Assembly (NCBI RefSeq): GCF_015670405.1
Contig: NZ_JADPBQ010000004.1
Location: 62,001-126,000, forward strand
Direction: 5' to 3'
Origin: Clostridium sp. 1001271B_151109_B4
GTDB taxonomy: Bacteria; Bacillota; Clostridia; Clostridiales; Clostridiaceae
DNA: 64,000 nt
The notes beneath the pieces are model-generated. The model saw only the letters and a list, made by a program, of their open reading frames with translations, had not been told where the DNA came from and did not search any database. A program made the position numbers and the translations under genes. Shown in pieces: positions 54,876 through 64,000 of this stretch. Every line of letters starts with the position of its first letter. The stretch's first letter is position 1.

Positions 54876-55775
54876 ATGTTCATTGTCCTAATTAGAACAA
54901 TCTTTTTATATTTCTTGGTAATACTCGTAATGAGATTAATGGGAAAAAGGCAAATTGGAGAATTACAGCCATATGAATTTGTAATAACAATAATGATATC
55001 AGACCTTGCTGCTTTGCCTATGCAAGATACTCGATTACCTTTAATACTTGGAATTATTCCAATTATCACTTTGTTATTCATAAAAACAATATTAACCCAA
55101 TTACAGTTAAAAAGTCAGTTTACTAGAAAAATATTAGAGGGCGAACCTTGCATCTTAGTTTGTAAAGGTAAAATAAATTATCAAGCTTTAAAAAGACAGC
55201 AAATTAATTTAGATGAACTCATGGAAGAATTAAGATTAGCAGGCTACTTTGATTTAAATGAAGTTCAATATGCTATTTTAGAAAATAACGGTCAACTATC
55301 TTTTTTAACTTCTCAAAGTAGTTCTTCTAGCGGCGGTAGCCCTAATGCTTCTTGCAGTTCCAATACTCAACCATTATCATCAGGAAGTCAAAATAGTTCT
55401 TCTGCTCAAAGCAGTTCTAGTAACTCTCAGAATTCTAATAGTAATTCTTCTGAAAGTGAAAGTTCTTCTAAAAATAATAAAAAGAGTAATTCAACTAGCT
55501 CTAGTAGTTCATCTTCTTCCGGAAATTCAAGTAATTCTGGAAATAGTAGTTCTACTCAACCGCCTAGGCTTCCTATAATTTATGTATTAGATGGGCATGT
55601 TAATAAAAATGCTTTAACAACTAGTGGTAAAAATAAGGTATGGATTGAACATGAACTAAAAAAACATCATATAAATTCAATTGAGGATGTATTAATAGCT
55701 ATGATTGATACTCAAGGAAAGTTTTATTATCAACTTTATGATAAAAATGAAAAAGAGAAAGGAGCTAAAAAATGA
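54876..55775 (+). CDS. DUF421 (YetF-like) membrane protein with long Ser-rich insert
   Basis: 299 aa. The N-terminal part has three TM helices and the YetF motif VMRLMGKRQIGELQPYEFVI, then the first half of the cytoplasmic domain (LEGEPCILVCKGKINYQALKRQQI). Residues about 146-230 are an insert of almost only Ser, Asn, Gly and Gln, after which the domain resumes (LPIIYVLDGHVNKNALTTSGKN). Family members usually have a short loop there. YetF proteins are linked to spore-membrane function in Bacillus. The stop overlaps the ATG of the DUF4363 gene by 4 bp. Confidence 0.9.
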   Translation: MFIVLIRTIFLYFLVILVMRLMGKRQIGELQPYEFVITIMISDLAALPMQDTRLPLILGIIPIITLLFIKTILTQLQLKSQFTRKILEGEPCILVCKGKINYQALKRQQINLDELMEELRLAGYFDLNEVQYAILENNGQLSFLTSQSSSSSGGSPNASCSSNTQPLSSGSQNSSSAQSSSSNSQNSNSNSSESESSSKNNKKSNSTSSSSSSSSGNSSNSGNSSSTQPPRLPIIYVLDGHVNKNALTTSGKNKVWIEHELKKHHINSIEDVLIAMIDTQGKFYYQLYDKNEKEKGAKK

Positions 55776-56152
55776 AAAACTCATTATTTTCTATTTTTCT
55801 CTTTGTAGTCCTATTAGGATTTTTAACTTATACTGATATCAGTTTTAAAAACCTTTGTTCAGAAGTAGTAGATATGTGTGAAGAAATGGAAACAAATATG
55901 AAATCATCATCTAAAGAAGAAAACTTCAAAACAGCAATGGATATATATAATTTAATCCAAGATAAAGGTAAATTTGCTGCCATATATATAAATCATGTTG
56001 ATTATGATGTAATGCTAAATGAAGCATTAAAATTAACTGTATATATTGAAAATGATGATCCTAGCGAGACTGAAGCCTCTCTTCATATTTTGAAATCCAG
56101 TACAGAACATATGAAAGAATTACAAGTACCTAATATAGAAAACATATTTTAA
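55772..56152 (+). CDS. DUF4363 family protein
   Basis: 126 aa with an N-terminal signal or anchor helix (SLFSIFLFVVLLGFLTYTD) and a helical outside domain. It overlaps the DUF421 gene by ATGA and is found with DUF421 genes in clostridia, so the two products probably act together at a membrane. Function unknown. Confidence 0.87.
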   Translation: MKNSLFSIFLFVVLLGFLTYTDISFKNLCSEVVDMCEEMETNMKSSSKEENFKTAMDIYNLIQDKGKFAAIYINHVDYDVMLNEALKLTVYIENDDPSETEASLHILKSSTEHMKELQVPNIENIF

Positions 56153-56156
56153 CTAA

Positions 56157-56194
56157 AAATTAGAAGGTAATATCTATTTACCTTCTAATTTTTC
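56157..56194 (+). terminator. Terminator of the DUF421-DUF4363 operon
   Basis: Perfect 14-bp stem AAATTAGAAGGTAA / TTACCTTCTAATTT with 7-base loop and TTTTT. Confidence 0.9.
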
Positions 56195-56313
56195 TGTAAA
56201 TACCCCCTTAATTCATATACTTTAAATCTCAATTAATCTTTTTATAAATATCTATTTTACTAATAACAATGAATATCTCCAGACTATAAATCATATTATT
56301 CTTATTATATTTA

Positions 56314-56327
56314 TGCATAATTATTTC
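56314..56327. promoter_or_regulatory. Possible distal ARG box
   Basis: TGCATAATTATTTC has a good left half and a degenerate right half of the TGNATAWWWWTNCA pattern, about 60 bp upstream of the two promoter boxes. Confidence 0.45.
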
Positions 56328-56374
56328 TTGTTTTCATATATAAATATATTTTTATGCAAATTCTAAAATAACTA

Positions 56375-56411
56375 TTGCATAATTATGCATTAATGTGTAT
56401 AATTATAAACA
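56375..56411 (+). promoter_or_regulatory. argG promoter with two overlapping ARG boxes
   Basis: Promoter TTGCAT (56375-56380), 17 bp, TATAAT (56398-56403). ARG boxes TGCATAATTATGCA (56376-56389, perfect palindrome) and TGTATAATTATAAACA (56396-56411) cover the -35 and -10; their centres are about 20 bp apart, as needed for ArgR hexamer binding. Arginine-bound ArgR should block RNA polymerase. Confidence 0.78.
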
Positions 56412-56523
56412 TCAAGTATTTAGACCATTTTATGGATATACATACAATGCTTAGTTGAGTATAAGTAAAAACTACTAACTCCTAACTAAAAACTATTAAC
56501 TAATTAAAAGGGGGCTTTTATAT

Positions 56524-57747
56524 ATGAAAAAATTTAATAAAGTTGTTTTAGCTTATTCAGGAGGTCTTGACACATCAATAATAATATCTTGGCTTAAGGA
56601 AACTTACGGCTGTGAAGTTATAGCTGTTGTTGGTAATGTAGGACAAGCAGATGAGCTAGAAGGACTAGAAGAAAAAGCAATAAAAACTGGGGCATCAAAA
56701 ATATATATTGAAGATTTAACAAAAGAATTTGTTTACGACTATATCTTCCCTACCCTTCAAGCTGGTGCAGTATATGAAGGAAAATATCTACTTGGAACTT
56801 CTTTTGCTAGACCTTTAATTGGAAAGAGACTTGTAGAAATTGCAGAAAAAGAAGGGGCAGATGCAATTTGTCACGGCTGTACAGGTAAAGGAAATGACCA
56901 AGTTCGTTTTGAACTTGCAGTTAAGAACTTTGCACCTGAAATGCCAATTATAGCACCATGGAGAATTTGGGACATAAAATCTCGTGAAGAAGAAATCCAA
57001 TATGCTTTAGATAGAGAAATACCAATAAAGATTACTTACGAAACTAACTATAGTAAAGATAAAAATCTTTGGCATTTAAGTCATGAAGGTTTAGATTTAG
57101 AATTTCCTGAAAATGAACCTAAATATGATAAGATTCTAGAAATGTGTAACACAATAGAATCTGCACCAAACAAAGCAACTTATATTACTTTAACTTTTGA
57201 AAAAGGTATTCCAGTTGCACTTAATGGTGTAAAGATGGATGGAGTTTCATTAATAGAAGAATTAAATAAAATTGGTGGAGAAAATGCTATTGGTATTATG
57301 GACATGGTAGAAAACAGACTTGTTGGTATGAAGTCAAGAGGTGTTTACGAAACTCCAGGTGGAACTATTTTATACAAAGCTCATGCTGATTTAGAAGAAC
57401 TTTGTTTAGATAAAGCTACTCATCACTTTAAACAAACAATTGCATTAAAATTTGCAGATTTAGTTTACAATGGTGAATGGTTTACTCCATTAAGAGAAAG
57501 TCTTTCAGCTTTTGTTGATAAGACTCAAGAAACAGTTACTGGTGATGTTAAGCTTAAACTATATAAAGGCAATATTATTAATGCCGGAATGAACTCTCCT
57601 TATTCATTATACAGCGAGGAATATGCTACTTTCGGTGAAGATGGCGTATATAATCAAAAAGATTCTGAAGGATTTATAAATCTTTATGGTTTACCAACAG
57701 TAGTAAATTCAAAGATGAAAGATTCTTTAAAGAAGAAGGATAAATAA
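56524..57747 (+). CDS. argG: Argininosuccinate synthase
   Basis: Joins citrulline and aspartate with ATP; 407 aa, normal length. ATP loop [17 protein letters not shown] near the start, [14 protein letters not shown] and the NLWHLSHEG substrate segment. First gene of argGHCJBD; argH follows after 1 bp. Confidence 0.98.
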   Translation: MKKFNKVVLAYSGGLDTSIIISWLKETYGCEVIAVVGNVGQADELEGLEEKAIKTGASKIYIEDLTKEFVYDYIFPTLQAGAVYEGKYLLGTSFARPLIGKRLVEIAEKEGADAICHGCTGKGNDQVRFELAVKNFAPEMPIIAPWRIWDIKSREEEIQYALDREIPIKITYETNYSKDKNLWHLSHEGLDLEFPENEPKYDKILEMCNTIESAPNKATYITLTFEKGIPVALNGVKMDGVSLIEELNKIGGENAIGIMDMVENRLVGMKSRGVYETPGGTILYKAHADLEELCLDKATHHFKQTIALKFADLVYNGEWFTPLRESLSAFVDKTQETVTGDVKLKLYKGNIINAGMNSPYSLYSEEYATFGEDGVYNQKDSEGFINLYGLPTVVNSKMKDSLKKKDK

Positions 57748-57748
57748 A

Positions 57749-59149
57749 ATGAAGCTTTGGGGCGGAAGATTTACAGAGGGAGTTAATGAGTTAGTTAATA
57801 CCTTTAACTCCTCTATTTCAATTGATTCAAGAATGTATAAGGAAGATATCGAGGGTAGCCTTGCTCACGTTAAAATGTTAGGAAAGCAAGGAATCATTCC
57901 TCTTAAGGATAGTGAAAAAATAGTTGAAGGCTTAAAAGAAATATTAATTAGAATTGATAATGGAACTATACAAATAGACAATGACTCAGAAGATATTCAT
58001 AGTTTTATTGAAAGTATATTAACTTATTATATCGGTGATGAAGGTAAAAAACTTCATACTGGTAGAAGTAGAAATGACCAAGTTACTTTGGATACAAAAC
58101 TATATTTGAAGAAATATTTAAAAATAATTATTGATGAAATATTAAATCTTCATACTACATTATTAGAAAAGGCAAAAGAAAATATAAACACAATAATGCC
58201 TGGTTATACTCATATGCAAAAGGCTCAGCCAATTACATTTGCACATCATTTATTAGCATATTGTGAAATGTTTAAAAGAGATATAGGCAGACTTTTTGAC
58301 TGCTATAAGAGACTTGATGAAATGCCTCTTGGAAGTGGAGCTTTAGCAACATCTACATACCCTATTGATAGAGAGTTTGTAGCATCACAGCTTGGATTTT
58401 CTAAAATCACGCTTAACAGTTTAGACTCTGTTTCAGATAGAGATTATGCAATTGAATCCCTTTCTGCACTTTCATTAATAATGATGCACTTATCAAGATT
58501 TTCTGAAGAAATTATACTTTGGTGTACTGGTGAATTTAATTTTATAGAATTAGATGATGGTTACAGTACTGGAAGTAGTATAATGCCTCAAAAGAAAAAT
58601 CCTGATGTTGCTGAATTAGTTAGAGGTAAATGTCCTAGAGTTTATGGTAATTTAATGACATTACTTACTGTAATGAAAGGAATTCCACTTGCTTATAACA
58701 AGGATATGCAAGAAGATAAAGAAGCTTTATTTGATGGTTTAGATACTGCTCTTCTTTCACTTCAAACATTTAATGGAATGATAAAAACTATGAATGTAAA
58801 AAAGGACAATATGAAAAAATCAGCTTCCGGTGGATTCACTAATGCTACTGATGTTGCAGATTATCTTGTAAAAAAGGGAATGGCTTTTAGAAGTGCTCAT
58901 GAAGTTGTTGGTAGAATAGTCCTTTATTGTATTGATAAAAGTATTACTATAGATGATTTAACTCTAAAAGAATTTAAAGAATTTTCTCCTATTTTTGAAG
59001 AAGATATATATAAAGCAATTGATTTATTAACTTGTGTTGAAGAAAGAAGTGTCATTGGGGGACCTAGTTCTTCATCAGTAAAAATGCAAATTGAAATTTT
59101 AGAAAAATTCATAAAAACAAATAAGGAGAATTTATCATGTTTAAAGTAG
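57749..59149 (+). CDS. argH: Argininosuccinate lyase
   Basis: Splits argininosuccinate into arginine and fumarate; 466 aa. Fumarase-family signature [19 protein letters not shown], substrate motif [13 protein letters not shown]. Its ribosome site lies within the end of argG; the last 13 bp overlap argC. Confidence 0.98.
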   Translation: MKLWGGRFTEGVNELVNTFNSSISIDSRMYKEDIEGSLAHVKMLGKQGIIPLKDSEKIVEGLKEILIRIDNGTIQIDNDSEDIHSFIESILTYYIGDEGKKLHTGRSRNDQVTLDTKLYLKKYLKIIIDEILNLHTTLLEKAKENINTIMPGYTHMQKAQPITFAHHLLAYCEMFKRDIGRLFDCYKRLDEMPLGSGALATSTYPIDREFVASQLGFSKITLNSLDSVSDRDYAIESLSALSLIMMHLSRFSEEIILWCTGEFNFIELDDGYSTGSSIMPQKKNPDVAELVRGKCPRVYGNLMTLLTVMKGIPLAYNKDMQEDKEALFDGLDTALLSLQTFNGMIKTMNVKKDNMKKSASGGFTNATDVADYLVKKGMAFRSAHEVVGRIVLYCIDKSITIDDLTLKEFKEFSPIFEEDIYKAIDLLTCVEERSVIGGPSSSSVKMQIEILEKFIKTNKENLSCLK

Positions 59150-60171
59150 GAATAATTGGTGCCACAGGATACGTTGGAGTTGAATTATTAAGGATTTTAC
59201 TTAATCATGATGATGTTACAGTTACTGCTATCTCCTCCTCTACTTTTAAGGATGAGGAGATAAGCTCTGTATATAGAAGTTTTTTTAATAAAACAACTTT
59301 AGTATGCCAAGATAAAACTGAAGTTATTGATAAATGTGATGTAATATTCACTGCTCTTCCTCATGGTTTAAGTGAGGAGATTGCAGCAAAAGCAATAAGC
59401 AAAAATAAAAAGGTAATAGATTTAGGGGCTGATTTTAGATTAACTTCTGAAGAATCCTACGAGGAATGGTATGGAAAGAAATTCACTTGCAACTCTCTAC
59501 ATTCTCAAAGTATTTATGGATTACCAGAATTTAATGGATCTAAAGTCAAAGAATACAATATAATTGCTAATCCAGGTTGTTATCCAACAAGTATTTCACT
59601 TGGACTTATGCCATTATTAAAAAATAATTTAATTAATACAAAAAATATAATTTGTGATTCAAAATCAGGAATTACTGGAGCTGGAAGAGGCCTATCCTTA
59701 AAGACACACTTTGCAGAGGCCAATGAAAACTTCACAGCTTATGGAATTGGAAGTCATAGGCATACTCCTGAAATAGAACAAACATTGTCTTATATGGCAA
59801 ATGAATGTGTAGAAGTAACATTCACACCTCATCTATTACCAATCAATCGCGGAATATTATCTACAATTTACTGCGAAACTAAAGCTAATCTTACCTTAGA
59901 AAAAATCCATGAAATATATACAAAGCAATACGAAAATGAAGAATTTGTACATGTATTACCATTAGGTAAAACTGCTGAAATAAAGCATGTAAAATACACT
60001 AACAACTGTCATATATCTCTTCATCAAAATTATAGAAAAGATAAATTAATTATAGTTAGTGTTATAGATAATATGGTTAAAGGAGCTGCCGGACAAGCTA
60101 TTCAAAACATGAATATTTTGTTAGGTTTACCTCAAAATACTGGACTTAAACTAATAGCTCCAAGCTTCTAA
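59137..60171 (+). CDS. argC: N-acetyl-gamma-glutamyl-phosphate reductase
   Basis: NADPH-dependent third step of ornithine synthesis; 344 aa. Nucleotide motif [15 protein letters not shown], catalytic Cys148 in NPGCYPTS, C-terminal [21 protein letters not shown] lies inside the end of argH. Confidence 0.98.
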   Translation: MFKVGIIGATGYVGVELLRILLNHDDVTVTAISSSTFKDEEISSVYRSFFNKTTLVCQDKTEVIDKCDVIFTALPHGLSEEIAAKAISKNKKVIDLGADFRLTSEESYEEWYGKKFTCNSLHSQSIYGLPEFNGSKVKEYNIIANPGCYPTSISLGLMPLLKNNLINTKNIICDSKSGITGAGRGLSLKTHFAEANENFTAYGIGSHRHTPEIEQTLSYMANECVEVTFTPHLLPINRGILSTIYCETKANLTLEKIHEIYTKQYENEEFVHVLPLGKTAEIKHVKYTNNCHISLHQNYRKDKLIIVSVIDNMVKGAAGQAIQNMNILLGLPQNTGLKLIAPSF

Positions 60172-60190
60172 TTAAAGGATGTGTAATTTT

Positions 60191-61420
60191 ATGATTAATA
60201 TAGATGAAAATTTAAGTGTGACTTCCCCTACTGGTTTCAAAGCTTCAGGAATTCATTGTGGATTAAAGAAAAGCTTATTAAAAAAAGACTTAGCTTTAAT
60301 ATACTCTGACGTTGTCGCTACCTCTTGTGGTGTATATACAAAAAATAAAGTCAAGGGGGCTCCTCTTACCATAACCAAGCAACACCTAGTTAATAAAAAA
60401 GCACAAGCAATAATAGTTAATAGTGGAAATGCCAATACTTGTAATGGTGATGATGGTTTAGCTAAAGCAAAAAAAATGGCTACTCTTTGTGCTAAAGAAT
60501 TAAATATAAAAAATGATGATGTTCTTGTTGCTTCCACTGGTATAATTGGTGTTCCTTTGAATATAGATGCAATAAAAGATGGAATTCCTCAACTAGTTGG
60601 AAATTTATCATCTAATATCGAATCTGCCAAAAATGCATCTATGGCTATTATGACTACAGATACTATTGAAAAACAAGCTGGAATAGAAATTGAACTTGGT
60701 GGTAAAAAGGTTACTATAGCTGCTATGGCTAAAGGCTCTGGAATGATTCATCCAAACATGGCTACTATGCTTTCTTTTATAACAACAGACCTTTCTATAT
60801 CCCCTTCTCTACTTAAAGAAGCCTTAAAGCAAAGTGTTAATGTTTCTTATAATAGAATAAGTGTTGATGGTGATTCTAGCACTAATGATATGGTATTAAT
60901 TATGGCAAATGGTCTTGCGCATAATGAAACTATAACTAAAAAAAATGCTGATTATGATTTATTTTTAGAAGCATTAACAGCTTTAAATATTTATATATCA
61001 AAGAAAATAGCCAAGGATGGTGAAGGTGCCACCAAACTTATAGAATGTAGTGTTAAAAATGCATTATCAATAGAAGATGCAGAAACTCTTTCTAAAAGTG
61101 TAGTTACTTCAAGCCTTGTTAAAGCAGCTATGTTTGGTAGTGATGCTAACTGGGGAAGAATTCTTTGTGCTTTAGGATACTCTAATGTAGATTTTGATCC
61201 TGAAAAAGTAGATGTTTCTTTTGCTAGTAAAACTGGCGAAATATTAGTTTGTAAAGCCGGTTCTCCTGTAATTTTTGATGAAAGAAAAGCAAAAGAAATC
61301 CTATCGCAAAATGAAGTTAAAATTTTAGTTAATATGAACTTAGGATCTTCTGAAGTAACAACTTGGGGCTGTGACCTAACTTATGATTACGTAAAAATAA
61401 ACGGGGATTACCGTAGTTAA
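60191..61420 (+). CDS. argJ: Bifunctional glutamate N-acetyltransferase / ornithine acetyltransferase
   Basis: Recycles the acetyl group from acetylornithine to glutamate, so the pathway is cyclic; 409 aa. Autocleavage occurs before nucleophile Thr192 in the MIHPNMATMLSF motif, giving two chains. The ATG at 60191 is preceded by AAAGGA at 11 bp; an ATG at 60179 overlaps that site and is less likely. Whether it also uses acetyl-CoA directly cannot be told; no argA is in the window. Confidence 0.96.
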   Translation: MINIDENLSVTSPTGFKASGIHCGLKKSLLKKDLALIYSDVVATSCGVYTKNKVKGAPLTITKQHLVNKKAQAIIVNSGNANTCNGDDGLAKAKKMATLCAKELNIKNDDVLVASTGIIGVPLNIDAIKDGIPQLVGNLSSNIESAKNASMAIMTTDTIEKQAGIEIELGGKKVTIAAMAKGSGMIHPNMATMLSFITTDLSISPSLLKEALKQSVNVSYNRISVDGDSSTNDMVLIMANGLAHNETITKKNADYDLFLEALTALNIYISKKIAKDGEGATKLIECSVKNALSIEDAETLSKSVVTSSLVKAAMFGSDANWGRILCALGYSNVDFDPEKVDVSFASKTGEILVCKAGSPVIFDERKAKEILSQNEVKILVNMNLGSSEVTTWGCDLTYDYVKINGDYRS

Positions 61421-61431
61421 AAATACATTTA

Positions 61432-61478
61432 TATGCCTCAAAGTTAAATTTCATTAATGATTTAATCTCTGAGGCATA
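61432..61478 (+). other. Intercistronic hairpin between argJ and argB
   Basis: Stem TATGCCTCA / TGAGGCATA (9 bp, 29-base loop), no T-run. Inside the arginine operon; perhaps a processing or partial-termination site. The 107-bp gap is the largest in the arg operon before argF. Confidence 0.6.
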
Positions 61479-61527
61479 CACTAAATTTAGATATTTTCTA
61501 AATATGAATATCTGGGAGGAAAAATAA

Positions 61528-62382
61528 TTGAATTACACTCAACACGCAAATATATTAGTTCAAGCATTACCTTATATTCAAGAGTACTATGGTAAAACCA
61601 TTGTTATAAAATATGGTGGAAATGCTATGATTAACGATAACCTTACTCAAACTGTAATTAATGATATTATCTTAATGAAATGTATTGGTATTAATCCAAT
61701 AATAGTTCATGGTGGAGGGCCTGATATTAGTAGTACATTAACTAAAATGAATCACGAAAGTAAATTCATAAATGGGCTAAGATATACTGACGAAACTACA
61801 ATAACAGTTGCTCAAATGGTTTTGGCAGGAAAGGTTAACAAAGACTTAGTAAAACTTATAGAAAAAGATGGTGGAAAAGCCATAGGATTATCTGGAATTG
61901 ATGGCTCATTAATTAAAGCTAAAAAATTTAAAAGCGAAGTTGATTTAGGATATGTTGGCGAAATAACTTCTGTAAATACAGAACTTTTACATCTAACTAT
62001 GAACGCCGGATTTATTCCCGTAGTTTCTTCTATCGCCATTGGTGAAAATGATCATAATAGCTATAACATTAATGCAGATATTTGTGCCTCTAAGATAGCA
62101 TCTGCATTAAAAGCAGAAAAATTAATTTTATTAACTGATGTTCCTGGAGTAATGTCTAACCCTAGTGATCCATCTACTTTAATTTCAACATTAAGATTAC
62201 ATCAAATTCCTAAATTAACTGTAGATAAGGTAATTAAAGGTGGTATGATTCCTAAAATAAGCTGTTGTGTAGAATCTGTTCGAATGGGAGTTAAAAAAGC
62301 TCATATAATCGATGGAAGGATAGAACATTCTCTACTACTTGAACTTTTATCTGAAAGAGGAATTGGAACAGAAATTTATTAA
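61528..62382 (+). CDS. argB: Acetylglutamate kinase
   Basis: Phosphorylates N-acetylglutamate; 284 aa, amino-acid-kinase fold. VIKYGGNAM near residue 27, IVHGGGPDIS and TDVPGVM. Starts at TTG with GGGAGGA upstream (9 bp). Family members of this length with an N-terminal helix are usually arginine-inhibited. Confidence 0.97.
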   Translation: MNYTQHANILVQALPYIQEYYGKTIVIKYGGNAMINDNLTQTVINDIILMKCIGINPIIVHGGGPDISSTLTKMNHESKFINGLRYTDETTITVAQMVLAGKVNKDLVKLIEKDGGKAIGLSGIDGSLIKAKKFKSEVDLGYVGEITSVNTELLHLTMNAGFIPVVSSIAIGENDHNSYNINADICASKIASALKAEKLILLTDVPGVMSNPSDPSTLISTLRLHQIPKLTVDKVIKGGMIPKISCCVESVRMGVKKAHIIDGRIEHSLLLELLSERGIGTEIY

Positions 62383-62398
62383 AAAGGAGGAAATAAAA

Positions 62399-63568
62399 TT
62401 GACATTGCTTGAACAGGAAAAAGAATACTTGATGAATACTTATACAACACTTCCAATTGAAATATCGCATGGTGAAGGTTCATATTTATATGATATTAAT
62501 AATAAAAAATATATAGATTTCACTAGTGGAATTGGTGTTAATTCCTTAGGCTATAATAATGTGGCTTGGAAAGAAGCTGTTATTTCTCAATTAAACTCCT
62601 TTCAACATTTATCTAACATTTTTTCTAATGATACTACAATTGCTTTAGCTAAAAAGCTTACTGAACTTTCAGGGATGAGTAAAGTTTTCTTTGCTAACTC
62701 TGGTGCTGAGGCAAATGAATGTGCTATTAAACTTGCTAGAAAATATAGCTTTAATAGATATGGACAAGGTAGAGGTACTATTCTTTCATTGAAACAATCA
62801 TTTCATGGAAGAACTTTAGCTACATTAACTGCTACTGGACAAGATAAATTCCATAATTACTTCTTCCCCTTTCCAGACGGATTTAATTATGTAACCACAA
62901 ATTCAATATCTGACCTAAAGGAAAAACTTACCTCAGACGTTTGTGCTATAATGATGGAAGCTATTCAAGGTGAAGGTGGAGTTCATCCTTTAGATAAAGA
63001 CTTTGTTTTAGATGCATGTAAATTAGCTGAAGAAAATGATGTATTAGTTATATTTGATGAAGTCCAATGCGGTATTGCAAGAACAGGTCATTTATTTGGA
63101 TATAATAACTTTAATATTAATCCTGATATAGTAACTTGCGCAAAAGGACTTGGAGCAGGACTTCCTATAGGTGCAGTTTTATGTAATGAAAAGCTTTCTA
63201 CTACCTTTACACCAGGGGATCATGGTTCTACCTTTGGTGGTAACCCAGTAGCTTGTGCAGGTGGATTATCTGTTTTAAATCAGATTTGCAACACAGATTC
63301 TTATAACGAAATAATATATAAAGGTAACTATATAAAACAATCTATTTTAAATGATAATAATAAGCATGTTAAGGATGTTCGTGGATTTGGATTGATGCTT
63401 GGTATAGAAATTGCTAGTGATTCCTCAGTTGTTCAAAAGAAAGCACTTGAAAAAGGACTCCTTGTATTAACTGCTGGTAAAAACGTCATAAGACTATTAC
63501 CACCACTAAACATAAACATGGAAGACGTAAAAACAGGAGTAAAGATACTACTATCAGCATTAGTATAG
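62399..63568 (+). CDS. argD: Acetylornithine aminotransferase
   Basis: PLP enzyme that makes N-acetylornithine; 389 aa. PLP lysine Lys249 in TCAKGLGAGLP, FDEVQCGIARTG, NSGAEANECAIKLAR. The TTG at 62399 lies 8 bp after AAGGAGG. A longer in-frame ATG at 62339 would overlap argB by 44 bp and has no ribosome site. Confidence 0.97.
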   Translation: MTLLEQEKEYLMNTYTTLPIEISHGEGSYLYDINNKKYIDFTSGIGVNSLGYNNVAWKEAVISQLNSFQHLSNIFSNDTTIALAKKLTELSGMSKVFFANSGAEANECAIKLARKYSFNRYGQGRGTILSLKQSFHGRTLATLTATGQDKFHNYFFPFPDGFNYVTTNSISDLKEKLTSDVCAIMMEAIQGEGGVHPLDKDFVLDACKLAEENDVLVIFDEVQCGIARTGHLFGYNNFNINPDIVTCAKGLGAGLPIGAVLCNEKLSTTFTPGDHGSTFGGNPVACAGGLSVLNQICNTDSYNEIIYKGNYIKQSILNDNNKHVKDVRGFGLMLGIEIASDSSVVQKKALEKGLLVLTAGKNVIRLLPPLNINMEDVKTGVKILLSALV

Positions 63569-63839
63569 TGGCAAGCTTTGCTAGAGTGATAAGTGACAAG
63601 TTGATGATGATTAAATCTTGCTTATTTAAACTAATTAATTTTAGCAGTAATTAAGTTTACTACGTGTTTCAAGAAAAAAAGAAAATATTATATTGAAGGG
63701 AATATTGAAATTGAGCCGTAGAATTAATTGTATAAATTCAAGATAATATTTCACTAATTCCCGAAAAGATAATATTTCTTTTTTCACTATTACACAATAA
63801 ACCTTAATTACTTCTCAATAAAAAAAGGGGGCTTTATTT
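63569..63839. other. Intergenic region between argD and argF
   Basis: 271 bp without a gene. A short direct repeat AGATAATATTTC occurs twice near 63741 and 63767, and TTGTATAAATTCA near 63728 could be a poor ARG box. No strong terminator; argF may be read from the argD transcript and from its own promoter. Confidence 0.45.
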
Positions 63840-64000
63840 ATGAATAAAGATTTACTACGCATGGATAATCTTTCTAAAGAAGAAATTTTAGATATATTAA
63901 ACCTTGCTGATCAATTAAAATATGAAAGAAAACATGGTATTGACCATCCTTTACTTAAGGGAAAATCATTGGGGATGATTTTTGAAAAGGCTTCAACTCG
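63840..64000 (+). CDS. argF: Ornithine carbamoyltransferase, N-terminal part, cut by window end
   Basis: 53 codons are visible. MNKDLLRMDNLSKEEILDIL and the carbamoyl-phosphate-binding KASTR motif (SxRT-type, IFEKASTR) identify the family. AAGGGGGC precedes the ATG. The rest lies beyond 64000. It would supply citrulline to argG. Confidence 0.95.
   Translation, partial: MNKDLLRMDNLSKEEILDILNLADQLKYERKHGIDHPLLKGKSLGMIFEKAST

Larger units (their letters stand above)
56195..56523. other. argG upstream region
   Basis: About 330 bp without a gene. It contains three ARG-box-like palindromes, the argG promoter and, nearer argG (56455-56508), repeated AACTATTAACT units related to repeat family B. 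A GGGGGC ribosome site precedes argG. Confidence 0.7.

Overview
The window looks like the chromosome of a low-GC, endospore-forming anaerobe of Clostridium sensu stricto. The evidence is the strong AT bias, AGGAGG-type ribosome sites, sporulation genes (prkA-yhbH-spoVR), rubrerythrin, an iron-sulfur serine dehydratase, a T-box leader and a CggR-controlled glycolytic operon. I see no phage, insertion sequence or CRISPR array. The species cannot be fixed from the sequence.

Layout. 1-12.4 kb is a galactomannan-utilisation island: a GntR regulator, ROK sugar kinase, solute-binding protein and YesN-type response regulator form a minus-strand operon. A divergent YesM-type histidine kinase, an LPXTG-anchored GH26 beta-mannanase and a GH36 alpha-galactosidase follow. 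12.6-21 kb holds a DegV protein and the glycolytic block cggR-gap-pgk-tpiA-gpmI, with an opposite-strand orphan CHASE3-like sensor protein between tpiA and gpmI. 21-32 kb is mostly housekeeping: second DegV, trmL, HAD phosphatase, VanW protein, GH25 lysozyme, ddl, nth, plsC, queG, and cysK-cysE behind a cysteine T-box. 32-44.4 kb has a soluble MgtE/CBS protein, a membrane protein, a lipid kinase, pssA, two unknown small genes, rubrerythrin, spoVR-yhbH-prkA and recQ. 44.5-49.2 kb has tRNA-Leu, a decayed PHP-gene fragment, two adjacent genes for probable spore-surface proteins (one with long tandem repeats) and an intact PHP phosphoesterase gene. 49.4-56.2 kb has fba, a degenerate ThiM-like protein, sdaAB-sdaAA, a nucleoside kinase, and a DUF421/DUF4363 pair. 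56.3-64 kb is the arginine operon argGHCJBD followed by argF, cut by the window end, with ARG boxes lying over the first promoter.

How genes work together. The surface mannanase would cut galactomannan and the cytoplasmic alpha-galactosidase would remove galactose from imported oligosaccharides. The ROK kinase would phosphorylate the sugars, while YesMN, the anchored binding protein and GntR sense and control; no permease genes lie in the window. CggR with its two-half operator controls lower glycolysis. The T-box couples cysteine synthesis to uncharged tRNA-Cys, and ArgR probably controls the arginine genes.

The most unusual material: two different 3'-end repeat families that start at or overlap the TAA stop codons of unrelated genes; two neighbouring spore-surface candidates sharing a SPOCS-like fold pattern, one carrying 213-bp near-identical repeats with C7 tracts; a remnant of the PHP gene on the other side of those two genes; a leader before the MgtE-like gene with mutually exclusive pairing at its ribosome site; and a binding protein without a lipobox in an operon with a two-component regulator.
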